Source: Leisingera caerulea DSM 24564 | GTDB taxonomy: Bacteria; Pseudomonadota; Alphaproteobacteria; Rhodobacterales; Rhodobacteraceae | Length of the DNA stretch: 64,000 nt | Assembly: GCF_000473325.1 (NCBI RefSeq) | Contig: NZ_KI421513.1 | Location: forward strand, 2,923,217-2,987,216 | Reading direction: 5' to 3' | Shown here: piece after piece, positions 26,266-35,226 of the stretch | How positions within the stretch are numbered: position 1 is the first letter of the stretch | How the letters are laid out: every line of letters begins with the position of its first letter | Translations under genes and position numbers: made by a program | The notes under the pieces: model-generated | What the model was told of the DNA's origin: nothing | The model's database searches: none | Seen by the model: only the letters and a program-made list of their open reading frames with translations

Positions 26266-27684
26266 ATGACACTCATGATCCCTTTCGACAACACATATGC
26301 CGCCCTGCCGGGGCAGTTCTACTCCAAACTGCCGCCGCAGCCGGTCAAGGCGCCCAGGCTGGTGGCGTTCAACGAAGACCTGGCGCGGGTCCTGGGGCTC
26401 ACCCCTGGCGGGACGGCGGAGATGGCGGAAGTGTTCGGCGGCAACCGGGTGCCGGAGGGGGCCGATCCGCTGGCGCAGCTCTACGCCGGGCATCAGTTCG
26501 GCACCTATAATCCGCAGCTTGGCGACGGGCGCGCGATCCTGCTGGGGGAGACGGAGGGCACCGACGGCAAGCGCCGCGACATTCAGCTGAAAGGCTCCGG
26601 GCGGACGCCCTATTCCCGGGGCGGTGACGGGCGCGCCTGGCTGGGGCCGGTGCTGCGCGAATATGTGGTGAGCGAGGCGATGCACGCGCTTGGCATCCCC
26701 ACCACAAGGGCGCTGGCGGCGGTGGAAACCGGCGAGACCGTCTGGCGCGAGGGCGGCTTGCCCGGTGCGGTGCTGACCCGGGTGGCGGCCAGCCATCTGC
26801 GGGTGGGCACCTTCCAAATCTTCGCCGCCCGCGGCGACAAGGCAAGCCTGCGGCAGCTGACAGACTATGCGGTTGCGCGCCACTACCCGGAGGCGGAAGG
26901 CCCGATGGGGCTGCTCAGCGCGGTGCGCGATGCGCAGTCGGAGCTGATTGCTGCCTGGATGGGGGTCGGCTTCATCCACGGGGTGATGAATACCGACAAT
27001 TTCTCCATCTCGGGTGAGACGATCGACTATGGGCCTTGCGCCTTCATGGATATTTATCACCCCCACACGGTGTTTTCCTCGATCGACCGGGGTCGGCGTT
27101 ATGCCTATGCCAACCAGCCTGCGATTGCGGTCTGGAACCTGGCGCAGCTGGCCACTGCGCTGATTCAGCAGATGGACGACCCGCAGGAAGGTGTCGAGGC
27201 GGCGACAGAGATCGTGCACGCGATGCCCGCGCTGACCGAGGCCGCCTGGCTGCGGCGCTTCCGCGCCAAGCTGGGGATCACCACGGCGCAGGAGGGCGAC
27301 CTGGAGTTGATTACCTCCCTGCTGGGGCGGATGGCGGAGAACCAGAGCGATTTCACTAATACCTTCCGGGCGCTGACTGAAGGCAAGGCGCGCAGCCAGT
27401 TCACGGACCCTGCCGCCTTTGACAGCTGGGCAGAGGGCTGGCAGGCGCGGCTGGAGGGGGAGCCGGATCCGCACGCGGTGATGCGCGGTGCCAACCCGGC
27501 GTTTATCCCGCGCAACCACCGGATTGAGGAAATGATCGCCAGCGCGGCGGCCGGTGACTATGCCCTGTTCCACCGGCTGAACGCTGTGCTGGCTAAGCCT
27601 TTCGACGACCAGCCGGACCACGCGGATCTGCAGCGCCCGCCGAAGCCTGAGGAAGTGGTGCAGGCGACGTTCTGCGGCACCTGA
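26266..27684 (+). CDS. selO: SelO-family protein adenylyltransferase (YdiU/UPF0061)
   Basis: A 472-residue pseudokinase-fold enzyme that transfers AMP from ATP to protein Ser/Thr/Tyr. In E. coli this AMPylation serves oxidative-stress control. Conserved parts are intact: [18 protein letters not shown] near 73-90, [17 protein letters not shown] near 108-124, and HGVMNTDN at 238-245 with Asp244 and the metal-binding Asp254 in TIDYGPCAF. The penultimate region ends FCGT, so a Cys (470) occupies the place of the selenocysteine of animal SelO. The start is ATG 26266, with weak ribosome-binding signals; an ATG three codons later is an alternative. Confidence 0.93.
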   Translation: MTLMIPFDNTYAALPGQFYSKLPPQPVKAPRLVAFNEDLARVLGLTPGGTAEMAEVFGGNRVPEGADPLAQLYAGHQFGTYNPQLGDGRAILLGETEGTDGKRRDIQLKGSGRTPYSRGGDGRAWLGPVLREYVVSEAMHALGIPTTRALAAVETGETVWREGGLPGAVLTRVAASHLRVGTFQIFAARGDKASLRQLTDYAVARHYPEAEGPMGLLSAVRDAQSELIAAWMGVGFIHGVMNTDNFSISGETIDYGPCAFMDIYHPHTVFSSIDRGRRYAYANQPAIAVWNLAQLATALIQQMDDPQEGVEAATEIVHAMPALTEAAWLRRFRAKLGITTAQEGDLELITSLLGRMAENQSDFTNTFRALTEGKARSQFTDPAAFDSWAEGWQARLEGEPDPHAVMRGANPAFIPRNHRIEEMIASAAAGDYALFHRLNAVLAKPFDDQPDHADLQRPPKPEEVVQATFCGT

Positions 27685-27714
27685 TCCCTTGTTCATCTGG
27701 CTTCAAATATCCTC

Positions 27715-27772
27715 GGGGGTGAATTGAGCCGCAGGCTCAAGAGGGGGCAGACAGCCCCCCATTCAAACCCCT
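27715..27772 (+). other. three-way-junction-like structured element after selO
   Basis: An outer helix pairs GGGG-TGAAT (27716-27724) with ATTCA-AA-CCCC (27761-27771). Inside lie two hairpins, TGAGCC-GCA-GGCTCA (27725-27739) and GGGGGC-AGACA-GCCCCC (27743-27759). It starts about 30 bp after the selO stop and ends about 75 bp before the next gene. It may be a terminator or a structured RNA. Confidence 0.6.
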
Positions 27773-27846
27773 GCCGCCCGACGATGCCGGTTGTGCTTGG
27801 GCCGCATTGTGCGCCACACTCCCGGCAGGCCCCGGAGAGAGAGCAG

Positions 27847-28551
27847 ATGCCGAAGACACCCCCGCCGGACACCCTGCGGATTGCCACCTACAACATTCAG
27901 AAATGCATCGGCATGGACTTGCGGCGGCGGCCGGAGCGCATCTTGCAGGTGCTGGCCGGGCTGGGCGCGGATGTTGCGGTGCTGCAGGAGGCCGATAAGC
28001 GCTTGCCGCCGCGCCCTGCGGCGCTGCCGCATTTCCTGATCGAGGAGACCGGCTGGCAAGCGGCGGATCTGGGCGGCGCGGGGTCCTTGGGCTGGCATGG
28101 CAATGCGGTGCTGTTCCGCAACGGCGTGCGGCTGCAGGCCAAAGGTCATATCGCGCTGCCGGGGCTGGAGCCGCGCGGCGCAGTCTGGGTGCTGCTTGAG
28201 ACGGACGTGGGGCCGGTGCGGGTGATCGGCGCGCACCTGGGGCTGACCGGCCGGGCCCGGCGCGAGCAGATGCATGCCCTGGCCCGGGCGGCGGAGGCGG
28301 ATGATGCCGCAGTGGTGCTCGCAGGTGATTTCAACGAATGGTCGCGTTCCCAGGTGCTGGAGCATATCGCCCCGGCACTGACGTTTCTGCCGCCCAAGGC
28401 GAGTTTTCCGGCGCTGAGGCCGCTGGGGGCTCTGGACCGGATCGCCCATTGCCGGCGGCTGGAGGCGGTGGCGCACGGCGTGCATGGTGCGCGGCCGGCG
28501 CATATTGCCTCTGACCATTTGCCTGTCTGGGCGGATTTGCGGGCAGTCTGA
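27847..28551 (+). CDS. endonuclease/exonuclease/phosphatase-family hydrolase
   Basis: A 234-residue EEP-fold metal-dependent hydrolase. The family motifs appear in order: RIATYNIQ near residue 10, LQEADKR near 47, GAHLGLTGRAR near 121, GDFNEWS near 156, LDRIAH near 195 and SDHLPVWADL at the end. All of the expected acid, Asn and His residues of the active site are present. Families with this fold cleave phosphodiesters in nucleic acids, nucleotides or phospholipids; the substrate is not clear. There is no signal peptide. The start follows GGAGAGAGAG. Confidence 0.88.
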   Translation: MPKTPPPDTLRIATYNIQKCIGMDLRRRPERILQVLAGLGADVAVLQEADKRLPPRPAALPHFLIEETGWQAADLGGAGSLGWHGNAVLFRNGVRLQAKGHIALPGLEPRGAVWVLLETDVGPVRVIGAHLGLTGRARREQMHALARAAEADDAAVVLAGDFNEWSRSQVLEHIAPALTFLPPKASFPALRPLGALDRIAHCRRLEAVAHGVHGARPAHIASDHLPVWADLRAV

Positions 28552-28580
28552 CTGCCTTTTAAGACTGCCGCTGAGCAGGG

Positions 28581-28790
28581 AGGGCTCCCGCGCCCGCAGG
28601 CGCTTCAGGCTGCGCCTTACGCGCCTTGGCGGCCTTGGGCCGGGCGCTGCTGCGCAGCGTAGAGAGTTTTCTGCAGAGAGGCGCCTAAGGGCGAACCTGC
28701 CCTTAAGCGCCATTTCGAGTGTGTGATGTGCTGATCCGCGTCAAGGATGAACAGCGCTGGCGCGCTGCGGCTTTGCCGTCCTTGACCCGG
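28581..28790 (+). repeat. dispersed intergenic repeat, copy 3 (most complete)
   Basis: Contains all parts of the element. The head is GGGCTCCCGCGCCCGCAGGCGC, with an inner GGCTGCGCC box. Then come GCGGCCTTGGGCCGGGCG and GCTGCTGCGCAGCG, and a hairpin GGCGCCTAAGGGC/GCCCTTAAGCGCC ending in CATTTCGAG. A distal inverted repeat GTCAAGG ... CCTTGAC extends to 28790. It lies between the convergent EEP and helicase genes and could help end both transcripts. Confidence 0.88.
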
Positions 28791-28807
28791 ACCAGCACCG
28801 GGAAGAG

Positions 28808-30118
28808 TCAGCGCGCGCGCTGTTTCTGGCCGCGGCGCTGGGCGTTGCCGGGCTTGGCTCCCTGCGGTTTGCCCTGGGCACTGCTGCCGCCACCGCCGCC
28901 GCGGCGGCGTCCGCCGCCCGCGCCGCCGCGGCGCCCGCCGGGGCGGCCGCCCGGCTTGCCTGCTGGTGCGGCAGGATCGGGCATCGCTTCCCAGGCGCGG
29001 CCGGAGGCGACGGGGATGGTGATCTTCATCACCTTCTGGATTGCCTTCAGCTCGTCCATCTCATCCGGCGAGCAGAACGCGATGGCGGCGCCATCTTTGC
29101 CTGCGCGCGCGGTGCGGCCGATGCGGTGCACATAGGCGTCCGGCACATTCGGCAGCTCGTAGTTGTAGACGTGCTTCACGTCCGGGATATCCAGGCCGCG
29201 GGCGGCCACATCGGTGGCAACCAGCACTTTGATATCGCCCGACTTAAACGCGGCGAGGGCGCGTTCGCGCTGGCCCTGGGATTTGTTGCCGTGGATGGCG
29301 GCGGCGGCAAAGCCTGCCTTGTCCAGCACCTTCATCAGCTTTTCCATGCCGTATTTGGTGCGGCCGAAGACCAGCGCGCGCTCGTCCTTGTGGTCTGCCA
29401 GCAGTTCCTTCAGCAGGCTCAGCTTTTCGGCCTTGGCGATGAAGTGCACCGACTGGGTGACCTTGTCGGCAGCCTTGCCCGGAGGCGAAACCTCGATCCG
29501 GACCGGGCTTTGCAGGTAGGAGTTGGCGATCTCGTTCATCTGCTTGGGCATGGTGGCCGAGAACAGCATGGTCTGGCGCTCGGTCGGCAGCAGCGCCGCG
29601 ATCTTGCGCAGGGTGTGGATGAAGCCGAGGTCCAGCATCTGGTCGGCCTCGTCCAGAACCAGGAAGTCGCAGGATCCAAGGTCCAGCGCGCCGCGGTCGA
29701 GGATGTCGATCAGGCGGCCCGGGGTGGCGACCAGGATGTCAGTGCCCTTGGCAATGCGAGCGATCTGCGGGTTGATGGAGACGCCGCCGACCACCAGGCC
29801 GACCTTCATCGGCGTGTTTTCGGTCAGGCCCTTCAGGGTATCGGCGATCTGATTGGCCAGCTCACGGGTGGGGGCCAGCACCAGGCCGCGCACGGTGTTG
29901 GCGGCGGGCTTGCGGCCGTATTGCATCATCTGTGCGATCAGCGGCACGCCGAAGGCCGCGGTTTTGCCGGTGCCGGTCTGCGCCAGCCCCAGCACGTCCT
30001 TGCCGTTCAAGGCATGCGGAATGGCGCGCGCCTGGATCGGTGTGGGATCGTTCAGGCCCATGTCCTGGAGACGGGCGAGGAGCTTTTCAGGAAGCCCCAT
30101 GGTCGAAAATTCAGTCAC
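28808..30118 (-). CDS. rhlE: DEAD-box RNA helicase, RhlE type
   Basis: A 436-residue ATP-dependent RNA helicase. It has Q-motif PTPIQARAIP near 26-35, Walker A AQTGTGKT at 46-53, DEAD at 156-159, SAT at 187-189 and HRIGRTAR at 331-338. The last 50 residues are a Gly/Arg/Pro-rich tail (repeats of GGR and RRG) that binds RNA non-specifically, as in RhlE. It remodels ribosomal or mRNA structures. I chose GTG 30118 because AAAGGA lies 7 bases upstream; another GTG at 30133 is possible. Confidence 0.94.
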   Translation of the reverse strand: MTEFSTMGLPEKLLARLQDMGLNDPTPIQARAIPHALNGKDVLGLAQTGTGKTAAFGVPLIAQMMQYGRKPAANTVRGLVLAPTRELANQIADTLKGLTENTPMKVGLVVGGVSINPQIARIAKGTDILVATPGRLIDILDRGALDLGSCDFLVLDEADQMLDLGFIHTLRKIAALLPTERQTMLFSATMPKQMNEIANSYLQSPVRIEVSPPGKAADKVTQSVHFIAKAEKLSLLKELLADHKDERALVFGRTKYGMEKLMKVLDKAGFAAAAIHGNKSQGQRERALAAFKSGDIKVLVATDVAARGLDIPDVKHVYNYELPNVPDAYVHRIGRTARAGKDGAAIAFCSPDEMDELKAIQKVMKITIPVASGRAWEAMPDPAAPAGKPGGRPGGRRGGAGGGRRRGGGGGSSAQGKPQGAKPGNAQRRGQKQRAR

Positions 30119-30133
30119 GTATCGTCCTTTCAC

Positions 30134-30393
30134 GGCCCTGCACGCAGCACGGGCCGGATCCGCTGTTGCACAGCGGTGTCTTGCGGGGCAGGGACCTCGG
30201 GCGCGCGCTGGCCGGATGCCAGGCCGCTGGCCTCTGCAATCCCCACGCGTGATTTTGGGAATGGCGGCATATCACTAGACCCCGGGTGTTCTGTCACGCA
30301 CATGCGGTGCGGCCGGTCTTGGTCTCTGCTCACGCGGCAGGGAGGGATGCCTGAAAGCCAAATGGCTGTGGATAAGCCTTTTGTCAACTGCTG
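30134..30393. other. divergent intergenic region between rhlE and fur
   Basis: About 330 bp separate the two start codons. The nested dyads at 30394-30430 lie at the fur end. Elsewhere I see no gene; a Gly/Arg-rich antisense frame has no support. Confidence 0.5.
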
Positions 30394-30430
30394 ATGCAAA
30401 TGAAAAGCCGGTTTTCGGCGCAGTTTGCAT
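30394..30430. promoter_or_regulatory. nested inverted repeats upstream of fur (candidate operator)
   Basis: Outer arms ATGCAAA (30394-30400) and TTTGCAT (30424-30430) surround an inner dyad GAAAA-GCCGG-TTTTC (30402-30416). It ends 38 bp before the fur start codon. TGCAAA/TTTGCA half-sites recall the sites of alphaproteobacterial Fur/Mur-type regulators, so autoregulation is plausible but unproven. Confidence 0.45.
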
Positions 30431-30468
30431 CCGTTAAAGAGGAAGCCCAGAAAACCGTGAGGACGGAT

Positions 30469-30882
30469 ATGCGAAAGACGATTATCGCCCGCTGCGAGGC
30501 CAAAGGGCTGCGCATGACCGGCCAGCGCCGGGTGATTGCCCAGGTGCTGCAGGACAGCGATGATCACCCGGACGTTGAGGAGCTGTATGCCCGGGCCAGC
30601 GCGATGGACGCAGGCATTTCGATCGCCACCGTCTACCGCACCGTGAAGCTGTTCGAGGAGGCGGGCATTCTGGAACGGCTGGAGTTCGGCGACGGCCGCG
30701 CGCGGTACGAGGACGCCGAGCGCGAGCATCACGACCACCTGATCGACATGAACACCGGCGAGGTGATCGAGTTCTGCGACCCGGAGATCGAGGAGCTGCA
30801 GGAGCGGATCGCCCGCAAGCTGGGCTATGAGCTGCGCGGCCACAAGCTGGAGCTTTACGGGGTGCCGCGCAAGGCGGATTGA
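30469..30882 (+). CDS. fur: Fur-family metal-responsive regulator (Fur/Mur type)
   Basis: A 137-residue regulator of standard Fur length. It has a winged helix (MTGQRRVIAQVL ... ISIATVYRTVKLFEEAGILERL) and a metal-binding hinge with HHDH at 87-90, followed by the segment HLIDMNTGEVIEFCDPEIE. The CxxC structural zinc motif of E. coli Fur is absent (DMNTG in its place), as is usual in alphaproteobacterial Fur/Mur proteins. In those bacteria the protein often senses manganese rather than iron. The start at 30469 follows GAGGACGGAT; the longer frame from 30394 would pass through the candidate operator. Confidence 0.9.
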   Translation: MRKTIIARCEAKGLRMTGQRRVIAQVLQDSDDHPDVEELYARASAMDAGISIATVYRTVKLFEEAGILERLEFGDGRARYEDAEREHHDHLIDMNTGEVIEFCDPEIEELQERIARKLGYELRGHKLELYGVPRKAD

Positions 30883-31127
30883 GCCGGCGCAGCCGTATTC
30901 CGGCATGGAAAACGGCCAGGAAAGCGCGTGTTTTCCGGGCCGGGATTCCGGGAAAATTCCGGGTGCGCTTGCGGCTGGCAGAGCGCCGTGTATCACGAAG
31001 ATTGATATATAGGCTCACGTCCTTTCATGGGCCGGCGTCGGAAACGGAGTTGTCCGGGACCAAGTGCTGATGTCATTTGCCCGGATGGTCTGGCCTGCTG
31101 CCGGTCCGCAAAACGGGACGTGCGAAC

Positions 31128-32021
31128 ATGAACAACCTGCAAGGCATTCTGCTGGTCATTGCCTCAATGGCTTTCTTCACGCTTGAGGACATGTTCATCA
31201 AGCAGCTGTCGGGCACATTGCCGGTCGGGCAGATCCTGATCTGCCTGGGTATCGGCAGCGGGCTGGTCTTTGCGGTGATGGCGCGGATGCAAGGGCACAA
31301 CCTGTTTGCGCCGCGCTGCTGGCGGCTGCGGCCCGTGTTGCGGGCATCGACTGAGGCGGTGTCGGCGATGGGGTTTGCCTCGGCGCTGGCGCTGGTCGAT
31401 ATTTCAGTGGTGGCGGCGGTTTTTCAGGCAACGCCGCTGGTGATCACCATGGGCGCGGCGCTCTTTCTGGGGGAGCAGGTGGGCTGGCGGCGCTGGCTGG
31501 CGATCTGCGTGGGCTTTGCCGGCGTCTTGCTGATCATCCGGCCGGGGCTGGACAGTTTCGAACCGGCGGCCCTGCTGGTTGTGATCGCGGTGCTGGGCGT
31601 TGCCGCGCGGGATCTGATGACGCGGGTGATGGACAGTGCGGTGCCGTCCACCGTTGTCAGCTTTCAGGCGTTCCTGTCGGTCATTCCGGCCGGGCTGCTG
31701 CTGCTGGCCTTCACCCCTGGCGAGGCGCAGGTGATGGCGCAGAATGAATACCTGATGATGGCAGGCGGAGTGCTTTTCGGGGTGCTGGGCTATTACGGGA
31801 TCGTCACCGCGATGCGGGTGGGGGATGCCTCGGCGGTGACGCCGTTCCGCTATACCCGGCTGCTGTTTTCGATCCTGGCGGGCGTTCTGGTCTTTGGCGA
31901 GCGGCCCGATGCGCTGACGCTGACGGGGGCTGCGCTGATTATCGGCTCGGGGCTTTACACCTTTGTGCGCGAGCAGCGGCTGGCGCGGCGGGCGCGCCGC
32001 GCAGCAGCGGCTGCGGCCTGA
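31128..32021 (+). CDS. DMT-superfamily (EamA) transporter
   Basis: A 297-residue inner membrane protein with about ten hydrophobic helices arranged as two EamA repeats. One covers roughly residues 1-140 (ending LLIIRPG near 140) and one residues 150-285 (DASAVTPFRYTRLLFSILAGVLVFGE, partly quoted, near 250). The C-terminus is Arg/Ala-rich and cytosolic. Family members export metabolites or amino acids; the substrate is unknown. It is followed by a 174-bp gap holding the enolase regulatory region. Confidence 0.86.
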   Translation: MNNLQGILLVIASMAFFTLEDMFIKQLSGTLPVGQILICLGIGSGLVFAVMARMQGHNLFAPRCWRLRPVLRASTEAVSAMGFASALALVDISVVAAVFQATPLVITMGAALFLGEQVGWRRWLAICVGFAGVLLIIRPGLDSFEPAALLVVIAVLGVAARDLMTRVMDSAVPSTVVSFQAFLSVIPAGLLLLAFTPGEAQVMAQNEYLMMAGGVLFGVLGYYGIVTAMRVGDASAVTPFRYTRLLFSILAGVLVFGERPDALTLTGAALIIGSGLYTFVREQRLARRARRAAAAAA

Positions 32022-32049
32022 CGTCCCGGCTGGCAGAAATCCTCCGCCC

Positions 32050-32063
32050 TGTTGGCGCAAACA
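32050..32063. promoter_or_regulatory. LacI-type operator-like site 1 upstream of eno
   Basis: TGTTGGCGCAAACA differs at two positions from TGTTAGCGCTAACA, which I recall as the consensus of the carbon regulator CceR in Rhodobacter. It is the most distal of three such sites before the eno start at 32196. Confidence 0.5.
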
Positions 32064-32069
32064 GCGTTT

Positions 32070-33470
<1,401 letters not shown>

Positions 33471-33499
33471 AAAAGCGCCACATTTGGACGCCGAAAAGC

Positions 33500-33529
33500 G
33501 CCCCGAACCTTTGTTCGGGGCATTTTTTG
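33500..33529 (+). terminator. rho-independent terminator of eno
   Basis: Arms GCCCCGAA and TTCGGGGC around a 6-base loop, followed by ATTTTTT. It starts about 30 bp after the eno stop. Confidence 0.93.
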
Positions 33530-33710
33530 TGGCAGCCGAACGTGTCTGCTGAAGGTCTTCCACAGCGGTGGCTCCGGCTTCCCTCAAGCAGCGCCGCATC
33601 GCAGGCAGCGGGCCGGGCAAAACCATGGCCGGGCCTTAACACGCATCAAGGCCCGAGGTGCCGGAAACGGGCATTCTGTACCCGCATCACCATGAACGCA
33701 GGAGCCTGGA

Positions 33711-33875
33711 ATGACCCCCGTCCGCCTTATTATGCTTGCCCTTATGTCTCTGCCGCTGCTGCTTGCAGCCTGTAACGAGCCCGGTACCTATCCCGTCAGC
33801 GGTGAGGAGTGCGGGCCCGATGATCCGGTGCTGGAGCTTGATGCAAGCGATTGCCCGGCGGGCGCGGCGGTCTGA
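33711..33875 (+). CDS. very small lipoprotein (54 aa), paralogue of the one at 34078
   Basis: Translation from ATG 33711 (ribosome site GCAGGAGCC) gives a 54-residue protein. It has a lipoprotein signal ending LLLAAC (Cys21), then NEPGTYPVSGEECGPDDPVLELD and a second Cys pair further on. The mature part is only 34 residues. It shares the core PGTYP[VF]SG immediately after the lipid-modified Cys with the gene at 34078. Function is unknown. I recall no named family. Confidence 0.7.
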   Translation: MTPVRLIMLALMSLPLLLAACNEPGTYPVSGEECGPDDPVLELDASDCPAGAAV

Positions 33876-34077
33876 GCTGACTTCGCCGCTGTCCGGTCGG
33901 CGCCGGGGCCAACGGCCGGACGGCCGGGGAAGGCGGCGATCCGTGGAAATCATGCTTTCGTCCAGATTTTATCTTCCGGAAGTTGCATGTGTGGCCCGGA
34001 TCACAGACGCTCACGCAGGCGTTACGTTATGGTGATCCTACGCGGTGCGAAGGCGTCGCGGGAAAGGGGATCAGGCC

Positions 34078-34230
34078 ATGAAGACGCGAATTCTGCGCAC
34101 GGTGGCAATCTGTGCAATTCTTTCAGGGCTTTTGGGGTGCAGCGGGCCGGGGACCTATCCGTTCAGCGGGCAGACCGCCTCAGCGGACGATCCTGTCAAG
34201 CGGCTGAACCTTGGCGCGGAACTGCGCTGA
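34078..34230 (+). CDS. very small lipoprotein (50 aa), paralogue of the one at 33711
   Basis: A 50-residue lipoprotein precursor. It has a signal peptide MKTRILRTVAICAILSGLLG followed by Cys21 and the mature sequence SGPGTYPFSGQTASADDPVKRLNLG. The mature chain is about 30 residues and carries the same PGTYP[VF]SG core as its neighbour. Both end a few bases before a strong hairpin pair (34256-34316). The ATG follows GGAAAGGGGATC. Function is unknown. Confidence 0.7.
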   Translation: MKTRILRTVAICAILSGLLGCSGPGTYPFSGQTASADDPVKRLNLGAELR

Positions 34231-34255
34231 TACCGGGAATTCTTATACCGGGAAT

Positions 34256-34316
34256 GCGGCCTGACGTCAGGCCGCGTCCTGAGATCTGGCGCCCTGGCGG
34301 GGGAGGGCGCCAGATC
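34256..34316. terminator. two hairpins between convergent small genes
   Basis: A 20-bp palindrome (GCGGCCTGAC and its complement, 34256-34275) is followed by a second hairpin with 13-bp arms (GATCTGGCGCCCT, 34283-34316) and a short AT tail. It lies between two convergent genes and probably terminates both. Confidence 0.75.
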
Positions 34317-34324
34317 AAATTATC

Positions 34325-34600
34325 TTAACACGGGGCAGTGTAATAGGTGCCGTCGCCACGGGAGTAGGCGCACTGCTGGGTCTGGTTGTTTTGCGCAACC
34401 AGAGTGCCGGCCGCAGCGCCGCCGAGGGCCGCGATCAGGCGCCAGTCGTCGTCGGCCTTGAGCGCATCAGCAGCGATCAGACCGGCGGCGGCGCCGCCTG
34501 CCACTCCGGCAACGGTGCGCTGTTCCGGGGTCAGGTTGGTGCAGGCGCCCAGGCCCAGTACGGCGCTGCTTGCGAGAGCAGGGATCCAGCGGAAAGTCAT
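34325..34600 (-). CDS. small glycine-zipper lipoprotein
   Basis: A 91-residue lipoprotein. The signal peptide ends LGLGACTN with the lipid-modified Cys near residue 20. A glycine-zipper-like hydrophobic stretch follows (AGVAGGAAAGLIAADAL ... ALGGAAAGTLVAQNN), and the tail has two Cys (QQCAYSRG ... TAPC). Glycine zippers often act in membrane association of small lipoproteins or colicin-like proteins; here the function is unknown. AGGAAGAAT precedes the ATG. Confidence 0.8.
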   Translation of the reverse strand: MTFRWIPALASSAVLGLGACTNLTPEQRTVAGVAGGAAAGLIAADALKADDDWRLIAALGGAAAGTLVAQNNQTQQCAYSRGDGTYYTAPC

Positions 34601-34776
34601 ATTCTTCCTCCATTTTCTTTGGTCCGGACGGCCGGCTTCAGGGCCGCGGATGGCACTATAACTCCGGCCGCTTCCAGATGGTTCCGCTTTGTTGTGTCAT
34701 TTTCCGGCTGCGGCGCTGTTCCGCCCGTGCCGTTTCCCGCGGCGGCGAGCTTCCGCCGCGGGGCCGGCTGTGAGCG

Positions 34777-35226
34777 CTACAGGCTTTTGGTCATCAGAAT
34801 GTAATTCTTGCGCGGCTGGAACCGGGTGCGCAGATAAAGCCGCTGGGCGGTCTCGTTGTCCCGGTCGACCTCCAGGTGCAGTGCGCGCACGCCTGCCTCG
34901 GCCAGCGATTTCGGCAGTTCGGTCAGCACTTCGGTGGCGACGCCGCGGCCGCGCACGGCGGGGCGGATGTACAGCTCATCGACAAACCCGTCCATGCCGC
35001 CGAACTCCACCGACCAGCCGAAGGTGATCACGATATAGCCAATCGGCGCGCGGGTGGGTCCGATCAGGTAGACGGCGCCATAGGGGTGGCCGTTCAGCAG
35101 CGGTTCGATCCCGGCGCGGCGGTGCTCGTCGCTGCTCTCCAGGCCGGATTCGGTGTGAAAGGCGGCGACCAGCGCCAGCACGGTGTCCAGGTGTTCGGGC
35201 TTGGCGAGATGCAGGGCGGCGCTCAT
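34777..35226 (-). CDS. GNAT-family N-acetyltransferase
   Basis: A 149-residue GNAT. Strand-helix pattern and the acetyl-CoA signature region RPAVRGRGVATEVLTELPKSLAEAG fall near residues 88-112, and HLEVDRDNETAQRLYLR near 119 is the typical C-terminal element. Its ATG overlaps the stop of the upstream nucleoside hydrolase by 4 bases (ATGA), so the two are one transcription unit. The substrate is unknown. Confidence 0.87.
   Translation of the reverse strand: MSAALHLAKPEHLDTVLALVAAFHTESGLESSDEHRRAGIEPLLNGHPYGAVYLIGPTRAPIGYIVITFGWSVEFGGMDGFVDELYIRPAVRGRGVATEVLTELPKSLAEAGVRALHLEVDRDNETAQRLYLRTRFQPRKNYILMTKSL

Noticed and set aside
31013..31127. Possible riboswitch upstream of the DMT transporter
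   Set aside because: The leader has hairpin potential, but I could match it to no known riboswitch motif.
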